Part shown: piece by piece, positions 11,869 to 19,630 of the stretch
Layout of the letters: each line of letters begins with the position of its first letter
Numbering within the stretch: position 1 is the first letter of the stretch
DNA from: Steroidobacteraceae bacterium
GTDB taxonomy: Bacteria > Pseudomonadota > Gammaproteobacteria > Steroidobacterales > Steroidobacteraceae
Direction of reading: 5' to 3'
Length of the DNA: 64,000 nucleotides
NCBI GenBank assembly: GCA_019187185.1
Contig: JABAQU010000018.1
Location: 27,674-91,673 of the forward strand
Program-made: the position numbers and the translations under genes
The notes under the pieces: generated by a model
Database searches by the model: none
Told to the model about the DNA's origin: nothing
Seen by the model: the letters and a program-made list of their open reading frames with translations, nothing else

Positions 11869-14003
11869 GCCGCCGCGTCGATGGCGGCGGCCGCTTCCGC
11901 GGCACTGCGCATCGCGCCTTCGATGTAGCCGACTCCGCGGCAGTCGCCGACGAGTTGCACGCTGAAGCCCGCCGAGCGGAGCTGCTCGGCGAACGTGAGA
12001 TCGCCACTCGCGCCCTTGGCGACGATCACGTGGTCGGCCGGAATCGTCTGCGCGTGGCCCGCGGCATCGGTGAAGGCGACGCGCTGCGGCTCGATGCGGA
12101 TCTGCGTCGCTCCCGCGTGCAGCGCGACGCCGTGCTCCGCGAGCTCCTCGAGGAGTCGCATGCGTCGCACGAGCGTGAGGCCCGCGCCGAGACGCGGTGC
12201 CTCGTCGACCACCGCGACCGTGCGTCCGCGTTCGGTGAGGAACTCCGCGAGTTCGAGCCCCACGAGTTCGCCGCCGACGATCGCGATGCGCTTGCCGAGC
12301 GGCATCCACTGGCGTGTCGCCTTGCGCACGAAATCGAGGTTGTCCGTCATGCCGGTGGCCGCGCCGACCTTCGCGGCGAGCCGTGTCGCCCAGCCGGTCT
12401 TCTTCGCGAGCGCGTCGGAGCTCTCGCCCATCACCAGCGCACGCAGGTCATCGCCGCTGAAGACGTGCGGCAGCTCGCCGCCCGGGATCGGCGGCATGCT
12501 GCGCCGTGCGCCGGTCGCGACCACGACGACGTCGGGCCGGAGCGTCTGCAGCACCGAGGGTGTCGCGGCGGTGCCGAGGCGCACGTCGACGCGCGACTCG
12601 CCGAGCTGGCGGCGCAGCCAGTCGAGGAGCCGCTCGTTGGGCTCGTACGCGAGTGCCGCGAAGCGCAGCGTGCCGCCGAGCTGGTCCGCGCGCTCGAGCA
12701 GCACGACATCGTGGCCGGCCGCGTCGAGCCGGCGCGCCGCTTCCATGCCGCCCGGGCCGCCGCCCACCACGACCACGCGCTTGCGCGCGGCTGCCTTGCG
12801 GGCGGCGGGCTGCCTGAACTCGAACCCGGTCTCGGGATTCACGGCGCAGCGCACGGGCTCCTGCGTGTAGATCGCGCTGATGCAGGTGTAGCAGTAGATG
12901 CACGGCAGCACGTCCCGGGCCCGACCTTCCCCGAGCTTGCGTGCGAGGTGCGGATCGGCGAGGAGCTTGCGGCCCATCGCGACGAAATCCAGCGAGCCGT
13001 CGGCGATGCGGGCCTCGGCGACCTCGGGCTCGACGCGCCCGGAGGCGATGACCGGGATCTTCACCGCACGCTTGATCGCGGCAGCTGCGGGCAGGTTCAC
13101 GCCGGGTTCCTGCGGCGTGTGCGACGCGGAATGGAGTTTGCCCTGGTCCGTGTCGTGATAGGCGGTGACCGTGATCGCATTCGCGCCGGCTTCCTCGACG
13201 AGGCGCGCGCTGCGCACCGCATCCTCGACCGTGATGCCGCCCTCGACGCCCACCTCGCGGGAGTCGAGCTTGCACCACATCGCGAAATCCGGCCCGACGG
13301 CGGCTCGTACCGCCCGCAGCACTTCGAGCAGCAATCGCATGCGGTTCTCGAAGCTGCCGCCGTACTCGTCGGTGCGCTTGTTCAGTCGCGGCGAAACGAA
13401 CGAGGAGAGGAGGTAGCCATGCCCGCCGTGGATCTCTACGCCGTCGGCGCCGGCCTGCCTGGCGCGCACGGCCGCCGCCGCGAACTGCGCGATGACCGTG
13501 CGGATGTCGTCCAGCGTCAGGACGCGGAACTCGACGCTCCTGATCTGCGGCGTCGGCGACTTCGCGATTTCCTCGGCCAGCCACACTTCCGAGATGTCCT
13601 TCTTCGGCGCATCCGGAATCGACGGCACCCAGACGGGGCGCCCCGCCTTCATGTCCTCGGGCGAGACGTAGCCGCCGTGATGCAGCTGCAACGAGAACTT
13701 CGCGCCATGGCGATGCGCGGCCTCGGCGAGCGCCGCGATGCCGGGGATGAAGCGGTCGTCGGAAATCGCGATCTGCCCGGGCTCGTTGGAGCCGACTGGC
13801 CAGGCGACGCCGGCGGTGCCGGTGTGCACGAGGCCCACGCCGCCGCGCGCGTGCTCCTCGTGGAATGCGCGGATGCGCTCGCCACAGGTGCCGTCTGTTT
13901 CGGCCAGGTTGACGCCCATCGCGGTGACGATGATGCGGTTGCGCAGCTCGAGCGGCCCGATGCGTCCGGGGGAGAGGAGATGCTCGTACGTGTCGACGGA
14001 CAT
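11865..14003 (-). CDS. NADH:flavin oxidoreductase / dienoyl-CoA reductase-type iron-sulfur flavoenzyme
   Basis: This 712-residue protein has the three-part build of 2,4-dienoyl-CoA reductase and bile-acid reductases such as BaiCD/BaiH. Residues 1-350 form an FMN TIM barrel that starts with LLSPGRIGPLELRNR. Next comes a 4Fe-4S cluster with cysteines in CIYCYTC and a further Cys 11 residues on. The C-terminal half binds FAD and NAD(P), with VVVGGGPGGMEAARR and, later, a second GG motif. The family reduces enone double bonds. The ATG has AAGGGG upstream. The gene is first in a two-gene unit with the SDR and close to the KstD-like gene, consistent with ring-ketone catabolism. Confidence 0.87.
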   Translation of the reverse strand: MSVDTYEHLLSPGRIGPLELRNRIIVTAMGVNLAETDGTCGERIRAFHEEHARGGVGLVHTGTAGVAWPVGSNEPGQIAISDDRFIPGIAALAEAAHRHGAKFSLQLHHGGYVSPEDMKAGRPVWVPSIPDAPKKDISEVWLAEEIAKSPTPQIRSVEFRVLTLDDIRTVIAQFAAAAVRARQAGADGVEIHGGHGYLLSSFVSPRLNKRTDEYGGSFENRMRLLLEVLRAVRAAVGPDFAMWCKLDSREVGVEGGITVEDAVRSARLVEEAGANAITVTAYHDTDQGKLHSASHTPQEPGVNLPAAAAIKRAVKIPVIASGRVEPEVAEARIADGSLDFVAMGRKLLADPHLARKLGEGRARDVLPCIYCYTCISAIYTQEPVRCAVNPETGFEFRQPAARKAAARKRVVVVGGGPGGMEAARRLDAAGHDVVLLERADQLGGTLRFAALAYEPNERLLDWLRRQLGESRVDVRLGTAATPSVLQTLRPDVVVVATGARRSMPPIPGGELPHVFSGDDLRALVMGESSDALAKKTGWATRLAAKVGAATGMTDNLDFVRKATRQWMPLGKRIAIVGGELVGLELAEFLTERGRTVAVVDEAPRLGAGLTLVRRMRLLEELAEHGVALHAGATQIRIEPQRVAFTDAAGHAQTIPADHVIVAKGASGDLTFAEQLRSAGFSVQLVGDCRGVGYIEGAMRSAAEAAAAIDAAA

Positions 14004-14079
14004 GATCGATGCCCCTTGCTTCGGTAAGCTCTCACGGGAGAAACAAGCATAATCGCATCGGGCCCGGAGTGGCGTCGTT

Positions 14080-14108
14080 CGTCTGCCGGGCGATGCGCCC
14101 GGCAGACG
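14080..14108. other. Strong hairpin between divergent genes, close to the hydratase start
   Basis: A 13-base arm (CGTCTGCCGGGCG) and its exact reverse complement are separated by three bases. The structure ends 15 bases before the hydratase ATG and would include the approach to its ribosome-binding site GGAG. It could slow translation or transcription in the rightward direction. No U-run follows on either strand. Confidence 0.5.
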
Positions 14109-14123
14109 ACTGGAGCGCGGCCC

Positions 14124-14927
14124 ATGGAAACTGGATTCATTCTCACCGAGCAGCGGGGACGCGTGGCCGTCGTGACGCTCAATCGTCCCGAGCGCCTGAA
14201 CGCCCTCAGCATGCCGCTCGTGCACGCGCTCTACGCGGCCTTCGAGCGCTGCAACGCCGACGAAACAGTCGGCGCGATCATTCTTACGGGCGCGGGGCGC
14301 GCCTTCTGCGCCGGGCTCGACGTGCAGGACTGGCAGCCGCCCGAGCCGGCGGTTGCGGGCGAGCCGGCGAGCTACCGCTCGCAACTGCGCTGGCTCGAGC
14401 TGATGCGCCGCTCGAAACCGGTGGTGGCCGCCGTGAACGGGCTCGCCGTCGGTGGCGGGCTCACGCTGATCCTCTCGTGCGATGTCCGCGTTGCGTCCGA
14501 GCGCGCACAGTTCGAGGAGCGCCATGTGCGCATCGGGCTCGCGCCCGACATGGGCAGCAGCCGCCTGCTCGTGCAGGCCGTGGGGCTCGCGCAGGCACTC
14601 AAGCTGCAGCTCACCGCGCGGCGGATCGATGCGCACGAGGCCGCGCGCATCGGGCTCGTCACCGATGTCGTGGCGCACGATGCGCTGATGAGCGCCGCGT
14701 TCGCGGTCGCGGAGGAGATCGCCGCGCATCCGGTCGCGTCGCTACTGGCCGCGAAGCAGCTCGTGTGGGACAACATGTGCGAGCCGGACGGCGCAGCAGT
14801 GGTCCGGCGCGAGGCGGAAGTCGAGGAGCGACTGATGGGCGCGCCCGAATTTGCCGCGGCTCTGCGGGCCATGAGCGAGAAGCGCGCCTCGCCGGTCAGT
14901 CCTCCGCGAACCGATCCGTCGCGCTGA
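14124..14927 (+). CDS. Enoyl-CoA hydratase/isomerase family protein
   Basis: This crotonase-fold protein of 267 residues hydrates or isomerises enoyl-CoA thioesters in beta-oxidation-like routes. The CoA/oxyanion region is visible as GRAFCAGLDV and the second oxyanion strand as NGLAVGGGLTL. A glutamate in FEERHVRIGL sits where one catalytic acid is expected, and the usual LGLAPDMGSS segment is present as IGLAPDMGSS. GGAG precedes the ATG. The 3' end overlaps the convergent prolyl aminopeptidase gene by 32 bases. Its presence suggests that products of the block are CoA-linked. Confidence 0.87.
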   Translation: METGFILTEQRGRVAVVTLNRPERLNALSMPLVHALYAAFERCNADETVGAIILTGAGRAFCAGLDVQDWQPPEPAVAGEPASYRSQLRWLELMRRSKPVVAAVNGLAVGGGLTLILSCDVRVASERAQFEERHVRIGLAPDMGSSRLLVQAVGLAQALKLQLTARRIDAHEAARIGLVTDVVAHDALMSAAFAVAEEIAAHPVASLLAAKQLVWDNMCEPDGAAVVRREAEVEERLMGAPEFAAALRAMSEKRASPVSPPRTDPSR

Positions 14928-15993
14928 CGAGTTCGTGGATGTTGCCGGGCTCGAAGGCCGAATGGCCCGCGTCGGGGACGATGCGCAGGTCGGCCTCGGG
15001 CCAGGCGAGGTGCAGGTCCCACGCGCTTTTCATCGGGCACACGACGTCGTAGCGCCCCTGCACGATCACGGCGGGAATGTGGCGGATTTTCGGCACGTCG
15101 TCGAGCAGCTGTGTCGTCGAGCGCAGGAAGCCGCGGTTCACGAAGTAATGGCACTCGATCCGCGCGAAGGTCTCGGCGTACGCGTCGTCGCCGAACTTCT
15201 TCAGGTCGGCCGGATTGACCTGCAGGTAACTGGTCGCGCCTTCCCAGATCGACCACGCGCGTGCCGCGGCGGCACGCACGGCCGGATCGCCGCTCGTGAG
15301 GCGCCGGTAATACGCGTCCATCATCTCGCTGTGCTCGGCCGGCGGAATCGCCGCCGCAAATGTCGTGTACAGATCCGGGAACAACGCACCGGCCCCGTCC
15401 GACTGGCCGTAGAACCAGGCGAACTCCCACGGGCGCACGAGAAAGATGCCGCGCAGCACGAGCTCTGTGACCCGCTGCGGATGCGCCTGCGAATAGGCGA
15501 GCGCGAGCGTGGAACCCCAGGAGCCGCCGAACACCTGCCAGCGATCGATGCCGAGGTGCTCGCGCAGCCGCTCGATGTCCGCGACGAGGTGCCAGGTCGT
15601 GTTGTCCTCGAGGCTCGCCCGCGGGCGGCTCTTGCCGCAGCCGCGCTGGTCGAACAGCACGATGCGATAGCGCCGCGGATCGAAGAAGCGGCGCATCTTC
15701 GGATCGGTGCCGCCGCCGGGCCCGCCGTGCAGGAACACGACCGGCTTGCCGCGCGGGTTGCCGCTTTCCTCGAAATACAGGTTGTGGATCGGCGAGACCG
15801 CGAGGCGGCCCGTGCGGTAGGCGTCGATGTGCGGGTAGAGATCGCGGCGCACGCTGCCCGCAGGCTTGCGCGCGGCCCGCTTCGCCGCGGTTCGTTTCGC
15901 CGCGGTTCGCGGGGCGGATGCGCGCCTGCCCGATGCGCGGCGGGACGCCGCGGGCGTCCGCTTCGTTGCGGCCGGCTTTTTCCGCTTGCGCAT
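14896..15993 (-). CDS. pip: Proline iminopeptidase with basic N-terminal extension
   Basis: This alpha/beta-hydrolase of 365 residues removes N-terminal proline from peptides. The diagnostic parts are HGGPGGG, the DQRGCGKS motif, the nucleophile elbow GGSWGS and the C-terminal DAGHSAFE histidine. The length of the catalytic part is normal. The first 45 or so residues are an unusual Lys/Arg/Ala-rich segment with repeated AAKR-like units, not part of the enzyme fold. AAAGGA lies six bases before the ATG and supports this start. An alternative GTG further upstream overlaps the HIT gene stop, indicating co-transcription. Confidence 0.9.
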   Translation of the reverse strand: MRKRKKPAATKRTPAASRRASGRRASAPRTAAKRTAAKRAARKPAGSVRRDLYPHIDAYRTGRLAVSPIHNLYFEESGNPRGKPVVFLHGGPGGGTDPKMRRFFDPRRYRIVLFDQRGCGKSRPRASLEDNTTWHLVADIERLREHLGIDRWQVFGGSWGSTLALAYSQAHPQRVTELVLRGIFLVRPWEFAWFYGQSDGAGALFPDLYTTFAAAIPPAEHSEMMDAYYRRLTSGDPAVRAAAARAWSIWEGATSYLQVNPADLKKFGDDAYAETFARIECHYFVNRGFLRSTTQLLDDVPKIRHIPAVIVQGRYDVVCPMKSAWDLHLAWPEADLRIVPDAGHSAFEPGNIHELVSATDRFAED

Positions 15994-16004
15994 GCGCGTT
16001 CCTT

Positions 16005-16355
16005 TCACGAGGTTTTCGCCACCATCGCACCGAGCGGCGCGCCACCCAGCAAGTGGACATGCAGGTGATAGACCTCCTGTCCGCCGTGCGAATTGCAGTT
16101 GATGATGAGCCGATAGCCATCGTCCGCGATGCCCTCGCGCCGCGCGAGGTCGCGCGCCACCGTGAACAGGCGCCCGATCAACGCCTCGTCGCTGTCGGCG
16201 ATGTCGTTGGCGGTGGGTATCGGCTTGTTCGGGACGATCAGGATATGCACCGGCGCGCGCGGGTGGATGTCGCGAAAGGCGGTCACGCGTTCGTCCCGGT
16301 AGACGATCGTGGCGGGCAATTCGCCCGCGATGATGCGTTCGAACAGCGTTGGCAT
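16005..16355 (-). CDS. HIT-family nucleotide hydrolase (HinT-like)
   Basis: This 116-residue protein has the histidine triad HLHVHLL near its C terminus, which is the active site of nucleoside phosphoramidases of the Hint branch. The start [12 protein letters not shown] and the conserved segments [11 protein letters not shown] and IIVPNKPI-like are typical. The ATG at 16355 was preferred to an in-frame one 36 bases upstream because homologues begin with [12 protein letters not shown] residues. It leads a short leftward unit with the prolyl aminopeptidase. Confidence 0.9.
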   Translation of the reverse strand: MPTLFERIIAGELPATIVYRDERVTAFRDIHPRAPVHILIVPNKPIPTANDIADSDEALIGRLFTVARDLARREGIADDGYRLIINCNSHGGQEVYHLHVHLLGGAPLGAMVAKTS

Positions 16356-16400
16356 CCGGAAATCGTACGCTCTGGGGCCCCCAATCTCCATGCAAATATG

Positions 16401-16406
16401 GATAAT
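16401..16406 (+). promoter_or_regulatory. Candidate -10 element for the holA operon
   Basis: GATAAT matches five of six consensus bases in a locally AT-rich stretch between divergent HIT and holA genes, 23 bases before the holA ATG. No good -35 hexamer is seen at the right spacing, so support is limited. Confidence 0.35.
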
Positions 16407-16429
16407 TCACGGGTGGCCGGGCCGAAAAC

Positions 16430-17368
16430 ATGAAAGTCGCTCCAGAGGGGCTCGCCGCGCAGCTCGCGCGCACGCTGTCCCCCGTGTATCTCGTGTCCGG
16501 CGACGAGCCACTGCTGGTCGGTGAAGCGGCGGATGCGGTACGCGAGCGGGCGCGGGCGGCGGGCTTCACGGAGCGCGCGGTCCATTTCATCGAGCGCGGC
16601 AGCAGCTGGGACGACGTGCGTGCGGACACCGGCAATCTCTCGCTGTTTGCCGCGCGCCGTCTGGTGGAATTGCGCATGCCGACGGGGCGTCCCGGCGCCG
16701 CCGGGAGTGCGGCGATCGTCGCGCTGATCGAACGGCACGATCCCGATACGCTGCTCCTGATCGTGACCGGGCGCCTCGACCGCGACGCCCAGGGCGCTGC
16801 GTGGGTGCGTGCCGTCGATGCACAGGGCGTGTGGGTGAACGCGTGGCCGATCGCGCGTGACAAGCTGCCGGCCTGGCTCGGCGCGCGCGCGCGTCGCGCG
16901 GGCCTCACGTTCGATCCGGCGGCTCTCGCACTGCTCGCCGATCGCACCGAGGGGAACCTGCTCGCCGCGCAGCAGGAAATCGACCGTCTCGCACTCGTTG
17001 CCCGCGGCACGACGATCGGCGTCGCCGAACTCGCCGGGAGCGTCGCGTCGAGCGCGCGCTACGACGTGTTCGCGCTCGGCGATGCCGCGCGCGCAGGACA
17101 GGCCGCGCGTGCGCTGCGCATCCTCGAGGGTCTGCGGGCCGAAGGCGTCGAGGCGACGCTCGTGTTGTGGGCGCTGCTGCGCGAGATGCGCCGTGTGTTG
17201 CAGGGCGGCTCGCGCCTCTCGCGGCGCGACTACCCGCGCCTCGTCGAACGCGCCGCGCGCGCCGACCGCGCGATCAAGGGGCGGCTGCAGGCGGACGGCT
17301 GGGACGAGATCGCCCTCCTTGCCGTGAATCTCTGCGGCGTCCCGTTTCCCCTCCCGAGGCAGATCTGA
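16430..17368 (+). CDS. holA: DNA polymerase III delta subunit
   Basis: This 312-residue clamp-loader subunit opens the beta clamp for replication. The N-terminal region shows the pattern PVYLVSGDEPLLVGEAADAVR, typical of delta. Further matches are the central ARRLVELRMPTG segment and the helical C-terminal collar domain with LLREMRR. It is normally next to lptE; here it begins a new rightward operon that continues into nadD with a TGATG overlap. The separation from lptE is explained by the block at 5291-16355. No clear Shine-Dalgarno precedes the ATG. Confidence 0.92.
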   Translation: MKVAPEGLAAQLARTLSPVYLVSGDEPLLVGEAADAVRERARAAGFTERAVHFIERGSSWDDVRADTGNLSLFAARRLVELRMPTGRPGAAGSAAIVALIERHDPDTLLLIVTGRLDRDAQGAAWVRAVDAQGVWVNAWPIARDKLPAWLGARARRAGLTFDPAALALLADRTEGNLLAAQQEIDRLALVARGTTIGVAELAGSVASSARYDVFALGDAARAGQAARALRILEGLRAEGVEATLVLWALLREMRRVLQGGSRLSRRDYPRLVERAARADRAIKGRLQADGWDEIALLAVNLCGVPFPLPRQI

Positions 17369-18012
17369 TGCAACCCATGGGCCTCTTCGGCGGCACGTTC
17401 GATCCGATTCACTACGGGCACCTGCGCACGGCCTTCGAGCTGTGGCAGGCCGTCGGGCTCGAGGAGGTCCGGTTCCTGCCGACCGGCGATCCGCCGCATC
17501 GCGATGCACCGCTCGCGGACGCAGCGCTGCGCATCGCCATGGTGCGCGCGGCGATCGCCGACCAGCCGGCCTTCGTGGTCGACGATCGCGAGACACGGCG
17601 CGAGGGGCGGTCATACTCGGTCGACACGCTCGTCGAGCTGCGCCGCGAATTTCCGGATCGCTCGCTGTGCCTGCTGCTCGGCATGGATGCATTCCTCGGC
17701 CTGCCGACCTGGCATCGCTGGCGCGAGCTGCCGGAACTTGCGCATATCGTCGTGGCGCACCGGCCAGGCTGGAAGGCCCCGACCACGGGCCCCCTCGGCG
17801 AGCTGATGGTCGATCGCGGTACCGGTGGCGTACGCGATCTGCACGCGGCCAGGGCCGGGCGCATCTTCATCCACGCCGTGACGCAGCTCGAGATTTCATC
17901 GACCGACCTGCGGGACCTGATCGTCGATGGGCGCGATCCTCGCTACCTGGTGCCCGACGTGGTTCGTGACATGCTGCGCGCGTCGGGGTGCTATGCTCGG
18001 GGCCAACGTTGA
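17368..18012 (+). CDS. nadD: Nicotinate-nucleotide adenylyltransferase
   Basis: This 214-residue nucleotidyltransferase makes nicotinate adenine dinucleotide for NAD synthesis. The motif GGTFDPIHYGHL near the N terminus binds ATP phosphates, and the C-terminal ISSTDLR signature is present. A central GMDAFLGLPTWHRW segment is typical of NadD. The ATG overlaps the holA stop. The gene ends 25 bases before rsfS. Confidence 0.95.
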   Translation: MQPMGLFGGTFDPIHYGHLRTAFELWQAVGLEEVRFLPTGDPPHRDAPLADAALRIAMVRAAIADQPAFVVDDRETRREGRSYSVDTLVELRREFPDRSLCLLLGMDAFLGLPTWHRWRELPELAHIVVAHRPGWKAPTTGPLGELMVDRGTGGVRDLHAARAGRIFIHAVTQLEISSTDLRDLIVDGRDPRYLVPDVVRDMLRASGCYARGQR

Positions 18013-18037
18013 CATCGGGAGAGGTCCAACGCCGCAC

Positions 18038-18532
18038 ATGACCACCGCCAAACGCACGCGTCGCGGCGCTTCGCGCCCGTCGCCCCTCGAGAATCTCGTC
18101 ACCGCCGCGCTCGACGACATGAAGGCGGTCAATGTCAGGGTTCTCGACGTCCGTGGGCTCACGGACATCGCCGACACCTTCGTCATCGCGTCGGGAAACT
18201 CCGACCGCCACGTCCGCTCCATCGCCGACCGGGTCATCCAGAACGCCAGGGCTGCAGGCTTTCGCACGCACGGGCTCGAAGGCGAGCGCGACAGCGAATG
18301 GGTGCTCGTCGACCTGAATGACGTGATCGTGCACGTGATGCTGCCACGCACGCGCGAGTTCTACGGCCTCGAGCGGCTGTGGGAGGGCGACGGCGCGGCC
18401 GCACCGGGCGGCGTGGCAGCGGCGCGTCCGGCGAAGTCTGCCCACGCGAAGGCGCCGGCCGCAAAGTCGGCGCGCAGGCGTCCGGCTGCGCGCGCGCGCC
18501 CGGCCGGCGCCGCGCGCGGCCGCACGCACTGA
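18038..18532 (+). CDS. rsfS: Ribosomal silencing factor RsfS with basic C-terminal tail
   Basis: RsfS binds ribosomal protein L14 and prevents joining of subunits when nutrients are short. Of the 164 residues, about 105 form the conserved domain (DDMKAVNVRVLDV, DTFVIASGNSDRH, WVLVDLNDVIVHVM, YGLERLW). The final 45 residues are an added Ala/Lys/Arg/Pro-rich tail that is absent from standard RsfS and could contact rRNA. GGGAGAGG lies 14 bases upstream of the ATG. Confidence 0.94.
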   Translation: MTTAKRTRRGASRPSPLENLVTAALDDMKAVNVRVLDVRGLTDIADTFVIASGNSDRHVRSIADRVIQNARAAGFRTHGLEGERDSEWVLVDLNDVIVHVMLPRTREFYGLERLWEGDGAAAPGGVAAARPAKSAHAKAPAAKSARRRPAARARPAGAARGRTH

Positions 18533-18551
18533 TCCGCGCGCCCGATCCGCC

Positions 18552-19022
18552 ATGCGGGTGCGCATCATCGCCGTCGGCACCCGCATGCCGGCGTGGGTCG
18601 GCGCGGGCTGTGACGAGTACCTGAAACGCCTCCGTGGCGGCCTGCGTGTCGAACTCGTGGAGCTCGCGCCCGGCACACGGACTGCGCACGCGGACGCCGA
18701 CCGGGCCGTGCGGGAGGAGGGGGCACGCCTGCTCGCGCGCATCGGCCGTGACGACTTCGTCGTCGCGCTCGACGAGCGCGGCAGGGCGTTCGCGAGCCTC
18801 GAACTCGCGCAGTGGCTCGACGCGCGGCTGCACGAGGGACGCGACCTCGCGTTCCTGATCGGCGGTCCCGACGGTTTCGCGGACGAGGTGCGCGCCCGCG
18901 CGCAGCTCGCCTGGTCGCTGTCGCGGTTGACGCTGCCGCACGCGCTCGCGCGCGTCGTGCTCGCCGAGCAGCTCTATCGCGCGCATGCGGTGCTCGCGGG
19001 GCACCCCTACCATCGCGCATGA
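18552..19022 (+). CDS. rlmH: 23S rRNA (pseudouridine-1915-N3) methyltransferase
   Basis: This SPOUT-fold methyltransferase of 156 residues modifies pseudouridine 1915 in helix 69 of 23S rRNA. The SAM-binding knot is visible as FLIGGPDGF and the C-terminal LAEQLYRAHAVLAGHPYHR closes the family signature. Position after rsfS is conserved in many bacteria. Its stop overlaps the next ATG (ATGA). Confidence 0.96.
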   Translation: MRVRIIAVGTRMPAWVGAGCDEYLKRLRGGLRVELVELAPGTRTAHADADRAVREEGARLLARIGRDDFVVALDERGRAFASLELAQWLDARLHEGRDLAFLIGGPDGFADEVRARAQLAWSLSRLTLPHALARVVLAEQLYRAHAVLAGHPYHRA

Positions 19023-19630
19023 CCGCCCCGGTGCTGTGCCTCGCGTCGGCCTCGCCCCGCAGGCGCGAACTGCTCGCGCAGATCGGCGTGCCGCACCTCG
19101 TGCTCGCGGCCGATGTCGATGAGGCGCGGCTCGACGGCGAGGCGCCGGCGCATTACGCGGCTCGCGTCGCACTCGCCAAGGCCGAGGCGGCATGGCGCGC
19201 GCCTGCCGCGCGGCAGGGGCTGCCGGTGCTCGCCGCCGACACGACTGTGGCACTCGGCAACGAGGTTCTCGGCAAGCCGGCCACCCTCGAGGAAGGCGTC
19301 GGGATGCTGCTCGCGCTCGCAGGGCGTACGCACGAGGTCGTCACGGCGATCGCACTCCTCAGCGGGGAGCTGACCGCCCCTGCGGTGCGCCAGCGCACGG
19401 TGCGCTCGGAGGTGCGCTTCCGGGCCATTGCGCGCGCCGAGGCGGAGCGCTACTGGCACACCGGCGAGCCGCGCGACAAGGCCGGGGGTTATGCGATACA
19501 GGGGCTCGCGGCGGTATTCGTCGCGGCGCTCTCGGGCAGTTATTCTGGTGTCATGGGTCTACCGCTCTTCGAGACAGCCGCGCTCCTCGCCGAGGCCGGC
19601 GTTCCGGCCTGGGCCGGCCCCGCGGCATGA
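19019..19630 (+). CDS. Maf-family nucleoside triphosphate pyrophosphatase
   Basis: This 203-residue house-cleaning enzyme hydrolyses dTTP/UTP or modified nucleotides to monophosphates. The Maf signature SASPRRRELL is near the N terminus, DTTVAL holds the catalytic aspartate, and GKPATLEEGVGML and the C-terminal SGSYSGVMGLPLFET are typical. The YhdE branch is favoured over YceF by this C-terminal motif. The gene overlaps both neighbours by four bases, so it is embedded in the operon. Confidence 0.93.
   Translation: MTAPVLCLASASPRRRELLAQIGVPHLVLAADVDEARLDGEAPAHYAARVALAKAEAAWRAPAARQGLPVLAADTTVALGNEVLGKPATLEEGVGMLLALAGRTHEVVTAIALLSGELTAPAVRQRTVRSEVRFRAIARAEAERYWHTGEPRDKAGGYAIQGLAAVFVAALSGSYSGVMGLPLFETAALLAEAGVPAWAGPAA

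Noticed and set aside
11955..14027. 690-residue plus-strand frame opposite the flavin oxidoreductase
   Set aside because: No recognisable domain, while the minus strand has complete FMN, Fe-S and FAD motifs.
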